Assembly (NCBI GenBank): GCA_903863885.1
Contig: CAIPEB010000065.1
Location: 35,713-99,712 of the forward strand
DNA: 64,000 nt
From: an uncultured Planctomycetaceae bacterium
GTDB lineage: Bacteria; Planctomycetota; Planctomycetia; Pirellulales; Pirellulaceae
Direction of reading: 5' to 3'
The notes under the pieces are model-generated. The model ran no database searches and had not been told where the DNA came from. It worked only from the letters and a program-made list of their open reading frames with translations. A program made the translations under genes and the position numbers. Below are positions 44,800-53,803 of this stretch, piece after piece. Every line of letters starts with the position of its first letter. Position 1 is the first letter of the stretch.

Positions 44800-47616
44800 A
44801 TGAGAATCCTGCTGATAGCCGTATTGGGAGTCATGCCGGTCGTTCCATGTGCCGTGTACGGTGGAGAGAGCATCTCCGGCGTGCCGCAGAAGACGGCCAG
44901 CGTGATGTTCCCGCCGGTGCTGACGCAACGCGCGAAACAGAACGCGGAGAAACATCCATGGGCCGCGGAGGCATGTCAACGGATCACGGCCAATGCTCAA
45001 CCCTGGGTGAAACGGTCCGACGACGAACTTTGGCAGATGATGTTCTCCACCGGCATCAAACGGTCGTGGATGGTCTGGTCGAACGGCTACTGCCCGGCCT
45101 GCAAGAAGCCCGTGCCGATGTACGAGTGGATTCCCGCTGCGCTGGACCGTCCCTGGAAGATGCAGTGCCCGCAGTGCCGCGAGCTTTTCCCCAAGAACGA
45201 CTTTGGTAAGTTCTATCAATCGGGCCTGGATGTTCACGGTGTATTCGATCCCGCCAAGGCCAACCGATCGCTGCTGTTCAACACGGATCATCCCGATCCG
45301 GCCGATCCGCTGCATTTGTTCGGAGTCGACGACGGCGAAGGTTATGTCGAAGGGGCAAACCGCTGGCGATTCATCGGCGCCTACCTGATCTACGGACAGT
45401 GGAAGCAGGCCATCGTGGGCGGCATCCGCCAGTTGGCGGCCGCGTATCTGGTTTCGGGCGATTCGGTTTATTCCCACAAAGCCGGCGTGCTTCTCGATCG
45501 AGTCGCGGATCTCTACCCAACGTTCGACTTTGGCCAGCAGGGCGTGATGTACGAAGGTCCGCCGCGCGCCGGCTATGTCTCGACGTGGCACGACGCGTGT
45601 GTCGAGGTGTACGATCTGGCCAACGCCTACGACGCGGTCTTTGAGGGAATCTCGCGCGACGCATCGCTGGTCGAGTTCCTTGCCGCCAAGGCGCAGCAGC
45701 ACCAGCTCGACAATCCCAAGAAGTCGTTCCTCGATGTTCAGCGCAACATCGAACAGCGAATCCTGCGCGATACGCTCGCGAACCGTGCGAAGATCGAATC
45801 GAACTATCCGTCCACCGATATAACGATGGCCGCGATCCAGACGGTATTGGACTGGCCTGCCAACCGCAGGGAAGTCACGGCGATTCTCGACGCCATTATC
45901 CGGCGAGCCACGGCGGTCGATGGTTTATCCGGGGAAAAAGGAATCGGGGGCTACTCGGCCATCGCGCCGCGAACGGTGGGCGACCTGCTTGGACGTTATC
46001 AGCGCATGGAGCCGGGGTTCCTCGCCGAGGTGCTGAAGCGGCATCCGCAACTGCACGACATGTATCGGTTTCACCTGGATACCTGGTGCATGGGCCAGTA
46101 CTTTCCCTGCATCGGCGACAGCGGCGCATTCGCGCAGAGATTCTCGAACTACCCGGCCCTGGACCTGCCGCAGTCCGTCGGCGTGGGGCCCTCGGGTTTC
46201 ACCTTTCTCGAAGACCTTGCCTCCGTAACGGGCGACGGGGATTTCCTGCGCGTAATGTATCAGGCCAACGGCAACAAGACGGACGGTTTGCCGTACGATC
46301 TGTTCGCCGCCGATCCCGAATCGTCTCAGCGTCGAGTCGCCCGGCTGATCGAAGAAAAAGGCGCGACGATCTCGTTGAAGAGCCTGAACAAGTCGCACTG
46401 GTGCCTCGGCATTCTGCGCACCGGCGCAGAGGCGGGCTCCCGGGCGGCGTGGCTGGATTACGATTCGGGCGGCGCACATGGTCACGCCGACGGAATGAAC
46501 CTGGGGCTGTTCGCCAAAGGACTCGACCTGCTGCCGGACTTCGGCTATCCGCCGGTGCAGTACGGCGGGTGGGGAGCGCCGCGGGCAGTCTGGTATACAC
46601 AGACCGCGGCCCACAACACCGTGGTCGTCGATGGCCAGAACACGCGAGCCGGCAGCGGCTCGACCACGGGTTGGTTTGACGGGCAGGCCTACCGCACGAT
46701 CCGCGCTTCGGCGCCCTCTCTGATCGCCGGTCAACAATACGAACGGACCGCCGCGCTCATCGATACGTCGGTCCGCGATTCGTACCTGATCGACGTGTTC
46801 CGCGTGACGGGCGGGCGCGAGCACGCGAAGTTCTTCCACAGCCACTTCGGCCAGATCACGCCGCAGGGACTCAAGCTCGAACCAACGGAAGAAACGAGCT
46901 GGGGCGAACAGATGCGATCCTGGCGGAAAGACGCGAAGCCGCCGGCGGTCTGGAGCGTGGACTGGAAGATCGACGACTACCTGCACTACCTTGCTCCCGA
47001 CCGCGAACTTCACGTGCGTTACACGGACCTGACACCGGGCAGCGAAGTACTGACCGCTGAAGGCTGGGTGGCCGTCGGTCTGTATGGCGGCACGGCCGAT
47101 GCCTGGATTCCCCGCCTCATGGTGCGGCGCCGCGCCGAGCAGGCTCCTTTGTCATCGACGTTCGTAAGCGTGATCGAGCCTTACGAAAAGCAGCCGCAGA
47201 TCGCGCGGATCCGGCGTCTCGCTCTGACGACCGGCGAAGGACTCCCCTGCCCCGATTCCGATGTTGCGCTGGAGATCCAACTGGCTGACGGCTGCCGGGA
47301 CGTGTGGATTGCGATGGACGTGGAGAATCACCGCGGCCCGGCGGCGCCCGCCGGCGCGGAAGCAGTGCAGCAGGAAACGGGCATCCGGATCGCCGCACAG
47401 TTCGGCTTCGTACGATTCGATGCGGCGGGAAAACCGCTTCGCGCTGTGCTCGGCCTGGGGACACGACTCCAAGTCGGCCGACTGCGAGTGCAGCGCAAGA
47501 ACGACGCGAGTTGGACCGAAGTGGATCTCCGCAATCCTGCCGCGCCCGTCGCATCGGGCCCCGCGGAGGATGTCGAGACGATCGTTGACGGCGCAACCGC
47601 GATCTGGCCCAAATGA
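44800..47616 (+). CDS. Heparinase II/III-like exported protein with Cys4 motif
   Basis: This 938-residue protein has a Sec signal (about 1-21). Residues 50-430 form the alpha/alpha toroid expected of heparinase II/III-type polysaccharide lyases. The C-terminal half is the heparinase II/III beta domain, with YDSGGAHGHADGMNLGLFAK (His560, His562), DFGYPPVQYG and TAAHNTVVVDGQN, where the conserved HNTV histidine lies. An unusual CPAC...CPQC set (Cys98, Cys101, Cys123, Cys126) inside the toroid looks like a zinc knuckle. It probably cleaves uronate-containing polysaccharide outside the cytoplasm. A strong AGGAGG precedes ATG 44800. Confidence 0.85.
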   Translation: MRILLIAVLGVMPVVPCAVYGGESISGVPQKTASVMFPPVLTQRAKQNAEKHPWAAEACQRITANAQPWVKRSDDELWQMMFSTGIKRSWMVWSNGYCPACKKPVPMYEWIPAALDRPWKMQCPQCRELFPKNDFGKFYQSGLDVHGVFDPAKANRSLLFNTDHPDPADPLHLFGVDDGEGYVEGANRWRFIGAYLIYGQWKQAIVGGIRQLAAAYLVSGDSVYSHKAGVLLDRVADLYPTFDFGQQGVMYEGPPRAGYVSTWHDACVEVYDLANAYDAVFEGISRDASLVEFLAAKAQQHQLDNPKKSFLDVQRNIEQRILRDTLANRAKIESNYPSTDITMAAIQTVLDWPANRREVTAILDAIIRRATAVDGLSGEKGIGGYSAIAPRTVGDLLGRYQRMEPGFLAEVLKRHPQLHDMYRFHLDTWCMGQYFPCIGDSGAFAQRFSNYPALDLPQSVGVGPSGFTFLEDLASVTGDGDFLRVMYQANGNKTDGLPYDLFAADPESSQRRVARLIEEKGATISLKSLNKSHWCLGILRTGAEAGSRAAWLDYDSGGAHGHADGMNLGLFAKGLDLLPDFGYPPVQYGGWGAPRAVWYTQTAAHNTVVVDGQNTRAGSGSTTGWFDGQAYRTIRASAPSLIAGQQYERTAALIDTSVRDSYLIDVFRVTGGREHAKFFHSHFGQITPQGLKLEPTEETSWGEQMRSWRKDAKPPAVWSVDWKIDDYLHYLAPDRELHVRYTDLTPGSEVLTAEGWVAVGLYGGTADAWIPRLMVRRRAEQAPLSSTFVSVIEPYEKQPQIARIRRLALTTGEGLPCPDSDVALEIQLADGCRDVWIAMDVENHRGPAAPAGAEAVQQETGIRIAAQFGFVRFDAAGKPLRAVLGLGTRLQVGRLRVQRKNDASWTEVDLRNPAAPVASGPAEDVETIVDGATAIWPK

Positions 47617-48413
47617 AGTGAGTGATGGCCGCTTACAACGGCCCGTGGGCAAGTGCTGTCTCCGAAACCGCGGGACAGCTTCCCGGTTGATGCCTTGTCG
47701 ACCGACCCATCCGCCGAAGTGCTCCAGAACGGAGCCAAGCGAATTCTCACGGATTCGTCTTGGTACGCGAGGTGTGCAGCGAACAGACTCAGCAGCTACG
47801 GCAGTGTCCGCGTAGGCGAGTCTCTCCGAGACTCGCGGTTTTCGATATCGCGGAGCGACTCGCGGATTGCGATATCGCAGAGGCTGTGAGTTTTTCAAGA
47901 CTTGAGTTCACCGAAGAGCATGCTTCGATCTTGGCGCTGGGGTTCTTGATCAAAACATAACCCTTGTAGAGCCCCGATTCCGAAAGAATCACACTGGCGG
48001 AGTGACTCGCGGTTTGCGATATCGCAGAGCAATTCGCGGTTTTCGACGTCGCGGAGCGACGCTGCGACGTGCTTGTGTTGCGAGTCTCGGAGAGACTCGC
48101 CTACGCCTGGAATTTTCATGAGATGGGGGAAATCGACGGCCTCCAAGTGGATCCAAGAGTTTGGAAGAGAACGACTTCGATCCGACCTCGGAGGCACGCC
48201 ATGAGTTTGCACGATGCTTGGCGGTTGAGCTTCGCTTTTTGTTGCGTCGCGCAAGCCTATCGAGAAATGCGACACCTGCGGACTCCGCCAAGTCAGCTGC
48301 ACTCAACGGCAAGAACGGCCGCTTGTCTGGCACCCGACCCGCGAGCGATGCACAATAGTGCGCCGTGTTGGCGTCTCCGTTTCGACGCGTTGCGAACCCG
48401 GGATTACCAGATC
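47617..48413. other. Long intergenic region carrying an inverted-repeat element
   Basis: About 797 bases between two plus-strand genes hold no supported gene. The centre is the 297-bp element at 47810-48106; the rest shows no clear structure. Confidence 0.7.
47810..48106. repeat. 297-bp element with exact 27-bp terminal inverted repeats
   Basis: The ends (47810-47836 and 48080-48106) are perfect reverse complements over 27 bp, and each holds its own hairpin GCGAGTCTC-TCC-GAGACTCGC (or its complement). Inside, four imperfect ~27-nt units with CGCGGTTTTCGATATCGCGG-like sequence lie in two pairs near the ends. No open frame or target duplication was seen. Confidence 0.88.
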
Positions 48414-51400
48414 ATGAAACGAACCTGGCTGCTTGCCGCTGCGATGCTGCTCCCGCTGCCGATTTGCGGGCAGTTGTCCGCCGCGGCTCCGGCTCTGGAA
48501 CAGGGCTTTGTCCAACCGCCGCCGGAGGCCCGGCCGTGGGTCTACTGGTACTTCATGGATGGCAATCTGACCCGCGAAGGTCTGACCGCCGATCTGGAGG
48601 CAATGCGCGACGCCGGCATCGGCGGAGCGATCTTCCTCGAAGTGGATCTCGGCCTGCCGCGCGGGCCTGTCAAGTTCATGAGTCCCGAGTGGCGCAGACT
48701 GCTCGCGCACGCGGTCCACGAAGCCGAACGGCTGGGAATCGAGATCATTCTCGGATCCGGCCCGGGCTGGTGCGGCACGGGCGGACCGTGGGTGCAGCCC
48801 GATCAGTCGATGCAGCATCTGGTGGCCGGTGAAACGAACGTCACCGGGCCGGCGAAATTCGACGCGGTGCTCGATCGTCCGGCTCCGCGAGTCCCGTTCT
48901 TCGGCGAAGGCACGCTTACGCCTGAATTCGCAAAGCAATGGCGTGAGTTCCAGCGCGACGTGGCCGTTTTGGCATTTCCGCAGCCGAAAGACGATCAGCG
49001 CCTGGCGGATGCGGACGAAAAAGCCCTTTACAAGCGCGGCCCCTATTCGTCATTCCCGGGAGTCAGGTCCGCTCTGCCCACAGCGGCTGAGTATCCGTCG
49101 CTGCCTGCCGAGGCCCGCATCGCGCCGGACAGCGTCGTGGATCTGACCGGGAAAATGAGCGAGGACGGGCGTCTGCAATGGGACGTACCGCCGGGCAAGT
49201 GGACGATTCTGAGATTCTGCCGCACGGTCACGGGCCAAATCACGCGGCCGTCGCCGCAGCCGGGACTCGGGTTCGAGACCGACAAGTTCAATCCGGCCGC
49301 GGTGGACGCTCATCTCGATACATTCGTCGGCGGTCTGCTCAAGGAAATCGGGACCCGCAAGAAGGACGGTGCGGGCGGGCTCAGCACGCTGCACTTCGAC
49401 AGTTGGGAAATGAGTTCGCAGAACTGGTCGCAGGAATTCCGAAACGAGTTTCAACGCCGGCGCGGATACGACCCGCTGCGATACCTGCCGGCGTTCACGG
49501 GGCGGATCGTCGACAGCGTTGAGGTTTCCGAACGGTTCCTCTGGGACGTGCGTCAGACTGCGCAGGAGCTGGTCATCGAGAATCACGTATCGCGACTCCG
49601 CGACTTCGCGCATCGGCAAGGGATGCAGTTCTCGTGCGAACCGTACGACATGAATCCGACGGCCGACTTGAGCATGGGAGCGGTGGCCGACGTGCCGATG
49701 GGCGAATTCTGGTGGCAGGGTTTCGATACGGCGTTCAGCGTGATCGAAGCCGCCTCGATCGCTCACACCGGAGGCCGTCAGGTTGTCGCCGCCGAGGCGT
49801 TCACATCGGAACCCGGCGAAGATTGGCAGGGCTATCCGGCCAATATCAAGCCGCTCGGCGACTGGGCCTTCGCGGCGGGAATCAACCGCGTCGCCTTTCA
49901 CCGGTATCAGCATCAGCCGTGGCTCGACCGCTGGCCCGGAATGCGAATGGGCCCCTACGGCGTGCACTGGGAACGCACCCAGACGTGGTGGCCCATGGTT
50001 TCGGCGTACCACAGTTATCTCGCGCGATGCCAGTTTCTGTTGCGACAGGGCCGCTCGGTGGCGGATATTCTGTTTCTTAATGCCGAGGGCGCTCCGCAGG
50101 TCTTCCGCGCTCCGGCGTCGGCAACGATCGGCCAGCCGCCCGACCGCAGAGGCCACAACTTCGATGGCTGCGCGCCCGACATGCTGATCGCGCGGGCCAA
50201 GGTCGAGAACGGACAGATCGTGTTCCCCGGCGGAACGAGTTACCGCGTGCTCGTGCTGCCCGACATCGAGACGATGAGCCCCGCGCTGCTGCGCAAAGTC
50301 GGAGAACTGGCCGCTGCCGGAGCGACGATTGTCGGTCCGCCGCCGAAGAAGTCGCCGAGCCTTGCCGGCTATCCGAAATGCGACGACGACGTGCGCGAGC
50401 TTGCGGACGAACTCTGGAATCAACCGGCTGCCGCAGGCAAAGGCCGCGTCGTGTGGGGCCCTGAATACAAGCCGTCCCCGGACCCGCCGGCGTCCGGCCG
50501 CAATCCGCTCGACGATGCCAAGTGGATCTGGTTCGACGAGAACCAACCGGGCATCGACGCGCCGGTGTGCGTGCGGTATTTCCAGCGCGAAGTGGAGCTG
50601 CCGGCGGATGCCGTCATCGAATCGGCCACGGCCTGCATGACGGCCGACAACGGCTTCGCGCTCTCGATCAACGGGCAGGAGGTCGGCAAGGGAGACAACT
50701 TCAATCGCGTCTCGCGTTTCGACCTGAAAGACACGCTGCAGCCCGGCAAGAACTCGCTCGTCGTGCGGGCCAACAACGGCGGCACTTCCGCGAATCCCGC
50801 AGGATTGGTCGGGGCGATCGACGTTCTGATGCGCAGCGGTCTCAAGGTCCGATGGCAGACCGATGGATCCTGGACGGCGTCCGAGCAGCAGGACTCGCAG
50901 CGCAAGGCCGCCCGCGTGCTCGGCTCGTTCGGCATGTCGCCCTGGAACAAGCCGACGGTGCAGGAGTCCGGCCAGATCGTTTCCATTCGCTACTCCGAAT
51001 ACGGAGCGTTGGCTCGCTTGATCGAGTCGGCCGGTGTGCCGCCGGACTTCGAGAGCGACGGAGCGATCCGCTACACGCATCGCACCGATGGCGGGACGGA
51101 GATTTACTTCGTGTCGAACCGGAACGATCGGCCCGTCGATGCGAACTGCATGTTCCGTGTCGCGGGAAAACAACCGGAACTCTGGCATCCGGTCAGCGGC
51201 CAGTGTCGGTCTTTAACCACGTTCACCATCAAGGAAGGCCGCACCAGCGTACCGCTGCGGTTCGAGGCAAATGAGGCCTATTTCGTCGTCTTCCGTAGTC
51301 CCGCAGCCGAATCCGCGGCGAAGCAAACGAATTTCGCCGGAGTGACACCGCTCAAGGAAATCACGGGCCCTTGGCAAGTGTCGTTCGATCCGAAATGGGG

Positions 51401-51845
51401 AGGCCCTGAACAGGCATCCTTCGCGAACCTGGACGACTGGACCAGGCGGCCCGAACCGGGAATCAAGTTCTATTCAGGCCAGGCAACGTATCGCAAGACG
51501 ATTGAATTGCCCGACCGGAAACCGACGGACCGGGAGACCCGATTGCTGATCGACCTGGGCAAAGTGCGCAACATCGCGCGGGTGCGGTTGAACGGACATG
51601 ATCTGGGCGTGGCATGGTGTGCGCCGTGGCGCGTGGATATCACGGACTCGGCAAAGCCCGGCGAGAACGAACTGGAGATTACCGTCGCCAATCTCTGGAT
51701 CAATCGACTGATCGGCGACTCCGGATTGCCGCAGGAGAAACGGCTGACGTGGACTTCCGTCAATCCGTTCAAACCCGATTCGCCGCTATCGCCATCCGGC
51801 TTGCTCGGACCGGTGACCATTCAACAGGCGGCTGAAGTGCCGTAA
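48414..51845 (+). CDS. GH106-like exported alpha-L-rhamnosidase family protein
   Basis: This 1143-residue protein has a Sec signal (KRTWLLAAAMLLPLPICG). The N-terminal catalytic barrel reads ARPWVYWYFMDGNLTREGLT, GGAIFLEVDLGLPRG, IILGSGPGWCGTGGPW and LHFDSWEMSSQNW, as in Glyco_hydro_106 proteins. The C-terminal part has galactose-binding-like sandwich domains, ending ARVRLNGHDLGVAWCAPWRV and NELEITVANLWINRLIGD. It would release rhamnose from side chains or oligosaccharides. ATG 48414 starts the signal; in-frame codons upstream run through the repeat element. Catalytic glutamates were not assigned, and other GH families share this domain set. Confidence 0.83.
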   Translation: MKRTWLLAAAMLLPLPICGQLSAAAPALEQGFVQPPPEARPWVYWYFMDGNLTREGLTADLEAMRDAGIGGAIFLEVDLGLPRGPVKFMSPEWRRLLAHAVHEAERLGIEIILGSGPGWCGTGGPWVQPDQSMQHLVAGETNVTGPAKFDAVLDRPAPRVPFFGEGTLTPEFAKQWREFQRDVAVLAFPQPKDDQRLADADEKALYKRGPYSSFPGVRSALPTAAEYPSLPAEARIAPDSVVDLTGKMSEDGRLQWDVPPGKWTILRFCRTVTGQITRPSPQPGLGFETDKFNPAAVDAHLDTFVGGLLKEIGTRKKDGAGGLSTLHFDSWEMSSQNWSQEFRNEFQRRRGYDPLRYLPAFTGRIVDSVEVSERFLWDVRQTAQELVIENHVSRLRDFAHRQGMQFSCEPYDMNPTADLSMGAVADVPMGEFWWQGFDTAFSVIEAASIAHTGGRQVVAAEAFTSEPGEDWQGYPANIKPLGDWAFAAGINRVAFHRYQHQPWLDRWPGMRMGPYGVHWERTQTWWPMVSAYHSYLARCQFLLRQGRSVADILFLNAEGAPQVFRAPASATIGQPPDRRGHNFDGCAPDMLIARAKVENGQIVFPGGTSYRVLVLPDIETMSPALLRKVGELAAAGATIVGPPPKKSPSLAGYPKCDDDVRELADELWNQPAAAGKGRVVWGPEYKPSPDPPASGRNPLDDAKWIWFDENQPGIDAPVCVRYFQREVELPADAVIESATACMTADNGFALSINGQEVGKGDNFNRVSRFDLKDTLQPGKNSLVVRANNGGTSANPAGLVGAIDVLMRSGLKVRWQTDGSWTASEQQDSQRKAARVLGSFGMSPWNKPTVQESGQIVSIRYSEYGALARLIESAGVPPDFESDGAIRYTHRTDGGTEIYFVSNRNDRPVDANCMFRVAGKQPELWHPVSGQCRSLTTFTIKEGRTSVPLRFEANEAYFVVFRSPAAESAAKQTNFAGVTPLKEITGPWQVSFDPKWGGPEQASFANLDDWTRRPEPGIKFYSGQATYRKTIELPDRKPTDRETRLLIDLGKVRNIARVRLNGHDLGVAWCAPWRVDITDSAKPGENELEITVANLWINRLIGDSGLPQEKRLTWTSVNPFKPDSPLSPSGLLGPVTIQQAAEVP

Positions 51846-51976
51846 AGTGCTTGTGGCAATCGCGGCGCAACGCTGTAGACTGAGGCATCGCACCCGAGCG
51901 GTATCACGACTGGAAGTTGGCACGGCCTATTTGTCGGCCGTGCGTACGTAATTCCCAATGACGGCAACGATCGCTC

Positions 51977-52006
51977 ACGCGGGTGGACAAGCCACACGTG
52001 CCACCC
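51977..52006 (-). repeat. 30-bp hairpin repeat (copy 2, inverted)
   Basis: Stem GGGTGG/CCACAC-type around ACAAG. It matches the element at 34220-34249 on the opposite strand at 29 of 30 positions and sits 57 bp before the Gfo/Idh/MocA start codon. Confidence 0.8.
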
Positions 52007-52062
52007 AATACGGAGCGACTGGACAGGCAACGACAGACAACACCAAACTTGGAGCGACAATC

Positions 52063-53466
52063 ATGACTCACACGAACCGACGCCGTTTCATCAAGGCTTC
52101 TGCGGCTATCGGCGCCGCGGCCAGCGCATTCGCGGTTCCCCAGGTGGTACTGGGGCAGAGAGGCGCGAACGACCGCATCCGCATTGCCATGGTGGGCCTC
52201 GGCGGACGCATGCGGTCGCACATCGGCAGTCTGGCCGCCATCGCCAAGCAGGACAACATCGAAATCGTCGCGATCTGCGACTGCGACCAGAGCAGGCTGG
52301 ATACGGCCGTCGAGTCCTATCCGGAACTGGCCGGATTCAAGTTCAAGAAATACAACGACCAGCGTCAGGTGTTCGACGACAAGGACATCGATGCGGTCAG
52401 CTTCAGCACGCAGGACCACTGGCACGCGCTGCAGACGATCCTGGCCTGCCAGGCGGGCAAGGACGTCTATGTCGAAAAGCCCCCGACCTACTGCATCTGG
52501 GAAGGCCGCAAGATGGTGGAGGCTGCCCGCAAGTACGGACGGATGGTCCAGATCGGAACGCAGAACCGGTCCAATCCCAACGTGCGCGAAGGCATGCAGA
52601 AGCTCAAGGAAGGCGTGATCGGCAAGCTCTACATGGCCCGCGGAATGACCTACAAGATGCGGGGAAATCTCGGCAAACACCGCGCGCAACCGGTGCCTCC
52701 GGGATTGAACTGGGACGCGTGGGTCGGGCCGGCCAAGATGGTCGAGTACAGCAATTTCAACCATCGCCGTTGGTACTGGAATTCGAATTTCGCGAGCGGC
52801 GACGTGGCCAACCAGACAGTGCACGACATCGACAAGATCCGCTGGGGCCTCGGACTTGACCAGCACCCCATCACCGTGATGTCGATGGGTGACCGCTTCA
52901 TCCCGGGCGAGGACGACGACGCGGACACGCCCAACACGCAGTCATTCATGTGCAAATGGGCGGACCATAAGGTCCTCGTCACTTTCGAGTTCCGCCACTG
53001 GTACACCAATTCCGAAGCAAACATGCGCGACAAGTACCCGTTCGTCGCGGAGAACCAGTGCGTCGGCGAGATCTTCTTCGGCAGCGAAGGCTACATGATC
53101 TTCCCGGATTACAGCAGCTACTACACATTCCTCGGCCCGAACAACGAGCCCGGCCCGTTCAAGACCGAGGCGAAATCGAAAGACGCCAAGGCGGCAGGCC
53201 AGTTGATCGACTGGACCTCGGAGAGCGCGCCGCACTTCAGCAACTGGGTCAAAGCCATGCGCAGCCGCAAGCACGAGGAACTCAACGCCGACGTCGAGCA
53301 GGGTCACCTTTCGACATCGATCTGCCACCTCGCCAAGATCTCCTGCAAGCTCGGCCGAAGCGTTCACTTTGATCCGAAAACGGAACGCTTCGTCAACGAT
53401 CCGGAAGCCGACAAGCACCTGAAACGAGAGTACCGCGCACCGTACGTCATACCCGAGCAGGTGTAA
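52063..53466 (+). CDS. Tat-exported Gfo/Idh/MocA-family oxidoreductase
   Basis: This 467-residue protein starts with a Tat leader (NRRRFIKASAAIGAAASAFA). The Rossmann part has IRIAMVGLGGRM (39-50) and the family Glu-Lys-Pro in DVYVEKPPTYCIWEGRK, with the catalytic-type Lys in EKP. The C-terminal domain has a WYWNSNFASGDVANQTVHDI stretch where family members keep the DxxxH motif (here TVHDID). The family oxidises or reduces sugars and inositol with NAD(P), often with tightly bound cofactor when exported, as in glucose-fructose oxidoreductase. GGAG precedes ATG 52063. A terminator follows 67 bp after the stop. Confidence 0.9.
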   Translation: MTHTNRRRFIKASAAIGAAASAFAVPQVVLGQRGANDRIRIAMVGLGGRMRSHIGSLAAIAKQDNIEIVAICDCDQSRLDTAVESYPELAGFKFKKYNDQRQVFDDKDIDAVSFSTQDHWHALQTILACQAGKDVYVEKPPTYCIWEGRKMVEAARKYGRMVQIGTQNRSNPNVREGMQKLKEGVIGKLYMARGMTYKMRGNLGKHRAQPVPPGLNWDAWVGPAKMVEYSNFNHRRWYWNSNFASGDVANQTVHDIDKIRWGLGLDQHPITVMSMGDRFIPGEDDDADTPNTQSFMCKWADHKVLVTFEFRHWYTNSEANMRDKYPFVAENQCVGEIFFGSEGYMIFPDYSSYYTFLGPNNEPGPFKTEAKSKDAKAAGQLIDWTSESAPHFSNWVKAMRSRKHEELNADVEQGHLSTSICHLAKISCKLGRSVHFDPKTERFVNDPEADKHLKREYRAPYVIPEQV

Positions 53467-53532
53467 TTTCGTGCATCGGCGCCGGCGCTGCATGCCGGAC
53501 CGATCGCGCGATCCCGAACTTCAGACAAGAAG

Positions 53533-53572
53533 CGTGCGAGTTCGCTGACCGAGCAGCGGACTCGCACGTTTT
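53533..53572 (+). terminator. Rho-independent terminator of the Gfo/Idh/MocA gene
   Basis: Outer stem CGTGCGAGT/ACTCGCACG and inner stem CGCTG/CAGCG with a single mismatch, then TTTTG. Confidence 0.75.
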
Positions 53573-53636
53573 GCCTTTCAGGGTGACTGCGAATCCACGG
53601 TAGGCGTGCGTCTCCCCGCGACAGGATGAAGAAATG

Positions 53637-53722
53637 ATGCCGGATGCCGGATGCCGGATGCCAGTAGTCGGTAGTCGGTAGTCGTATAGGTGTTCGATTT
53701 CCTCCAGACTCCGGACTCCAGA
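53637..53722. repeat. Three adjacent heptanucleotide arrays (ATGCCGG, GTAGTCG, CTCCRGA)
   Basis: ATGCCGG x3 (53637-53657), GTAGTCG x3 (53664-53684) and CTCCAGA/CTCCGGA x3 (53702-53722). Three unit types stand next to each other. Confidence 0.88.
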
Positions 53723-53803
53723 CTCCAACTGCGGCAGGGTGGCATCCCCTTTTCGCGGCGGTCCGCTTAGAATTGAAAGCCTGCTCTGCATCATCCCTCC
53801 AAC

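Larger units (their letters stand above)
53467..53803. other. Intergenic region before cydA with terminator and heptad arrays
   Basis: 337 bases hold no gene. They contain the terminator of the upstream gene (53533-53572), three heptad arrays (53637-53722) and a TAGAAT -10-like motif (53768-53773) without a convincing -35. Confidence 0.75.

Noticed and set aside
47810..48106. Insertion sequence
   Set aside because: It has inverted ends but no transposase frame and no target duplication, so it is reported only as an inverted-repeat element.
49050..51188. Long antisense frame within the GH106-like gene
   Set aside because: It lacks motifs and a ribosome binding site and lies wholly inside a well-supported gene.
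51851..51881. TTGTGG/TAGACT promoter before the Gfo/Idh/MocA gene
   Set aside because: The spacer is 19 bp and the -35 is weak; not supported enough to list.
53637..53722. Possible CRISPR array
   Set aside because: Units are 7 nt and contiguous with no spacers, so it is a tandem array.
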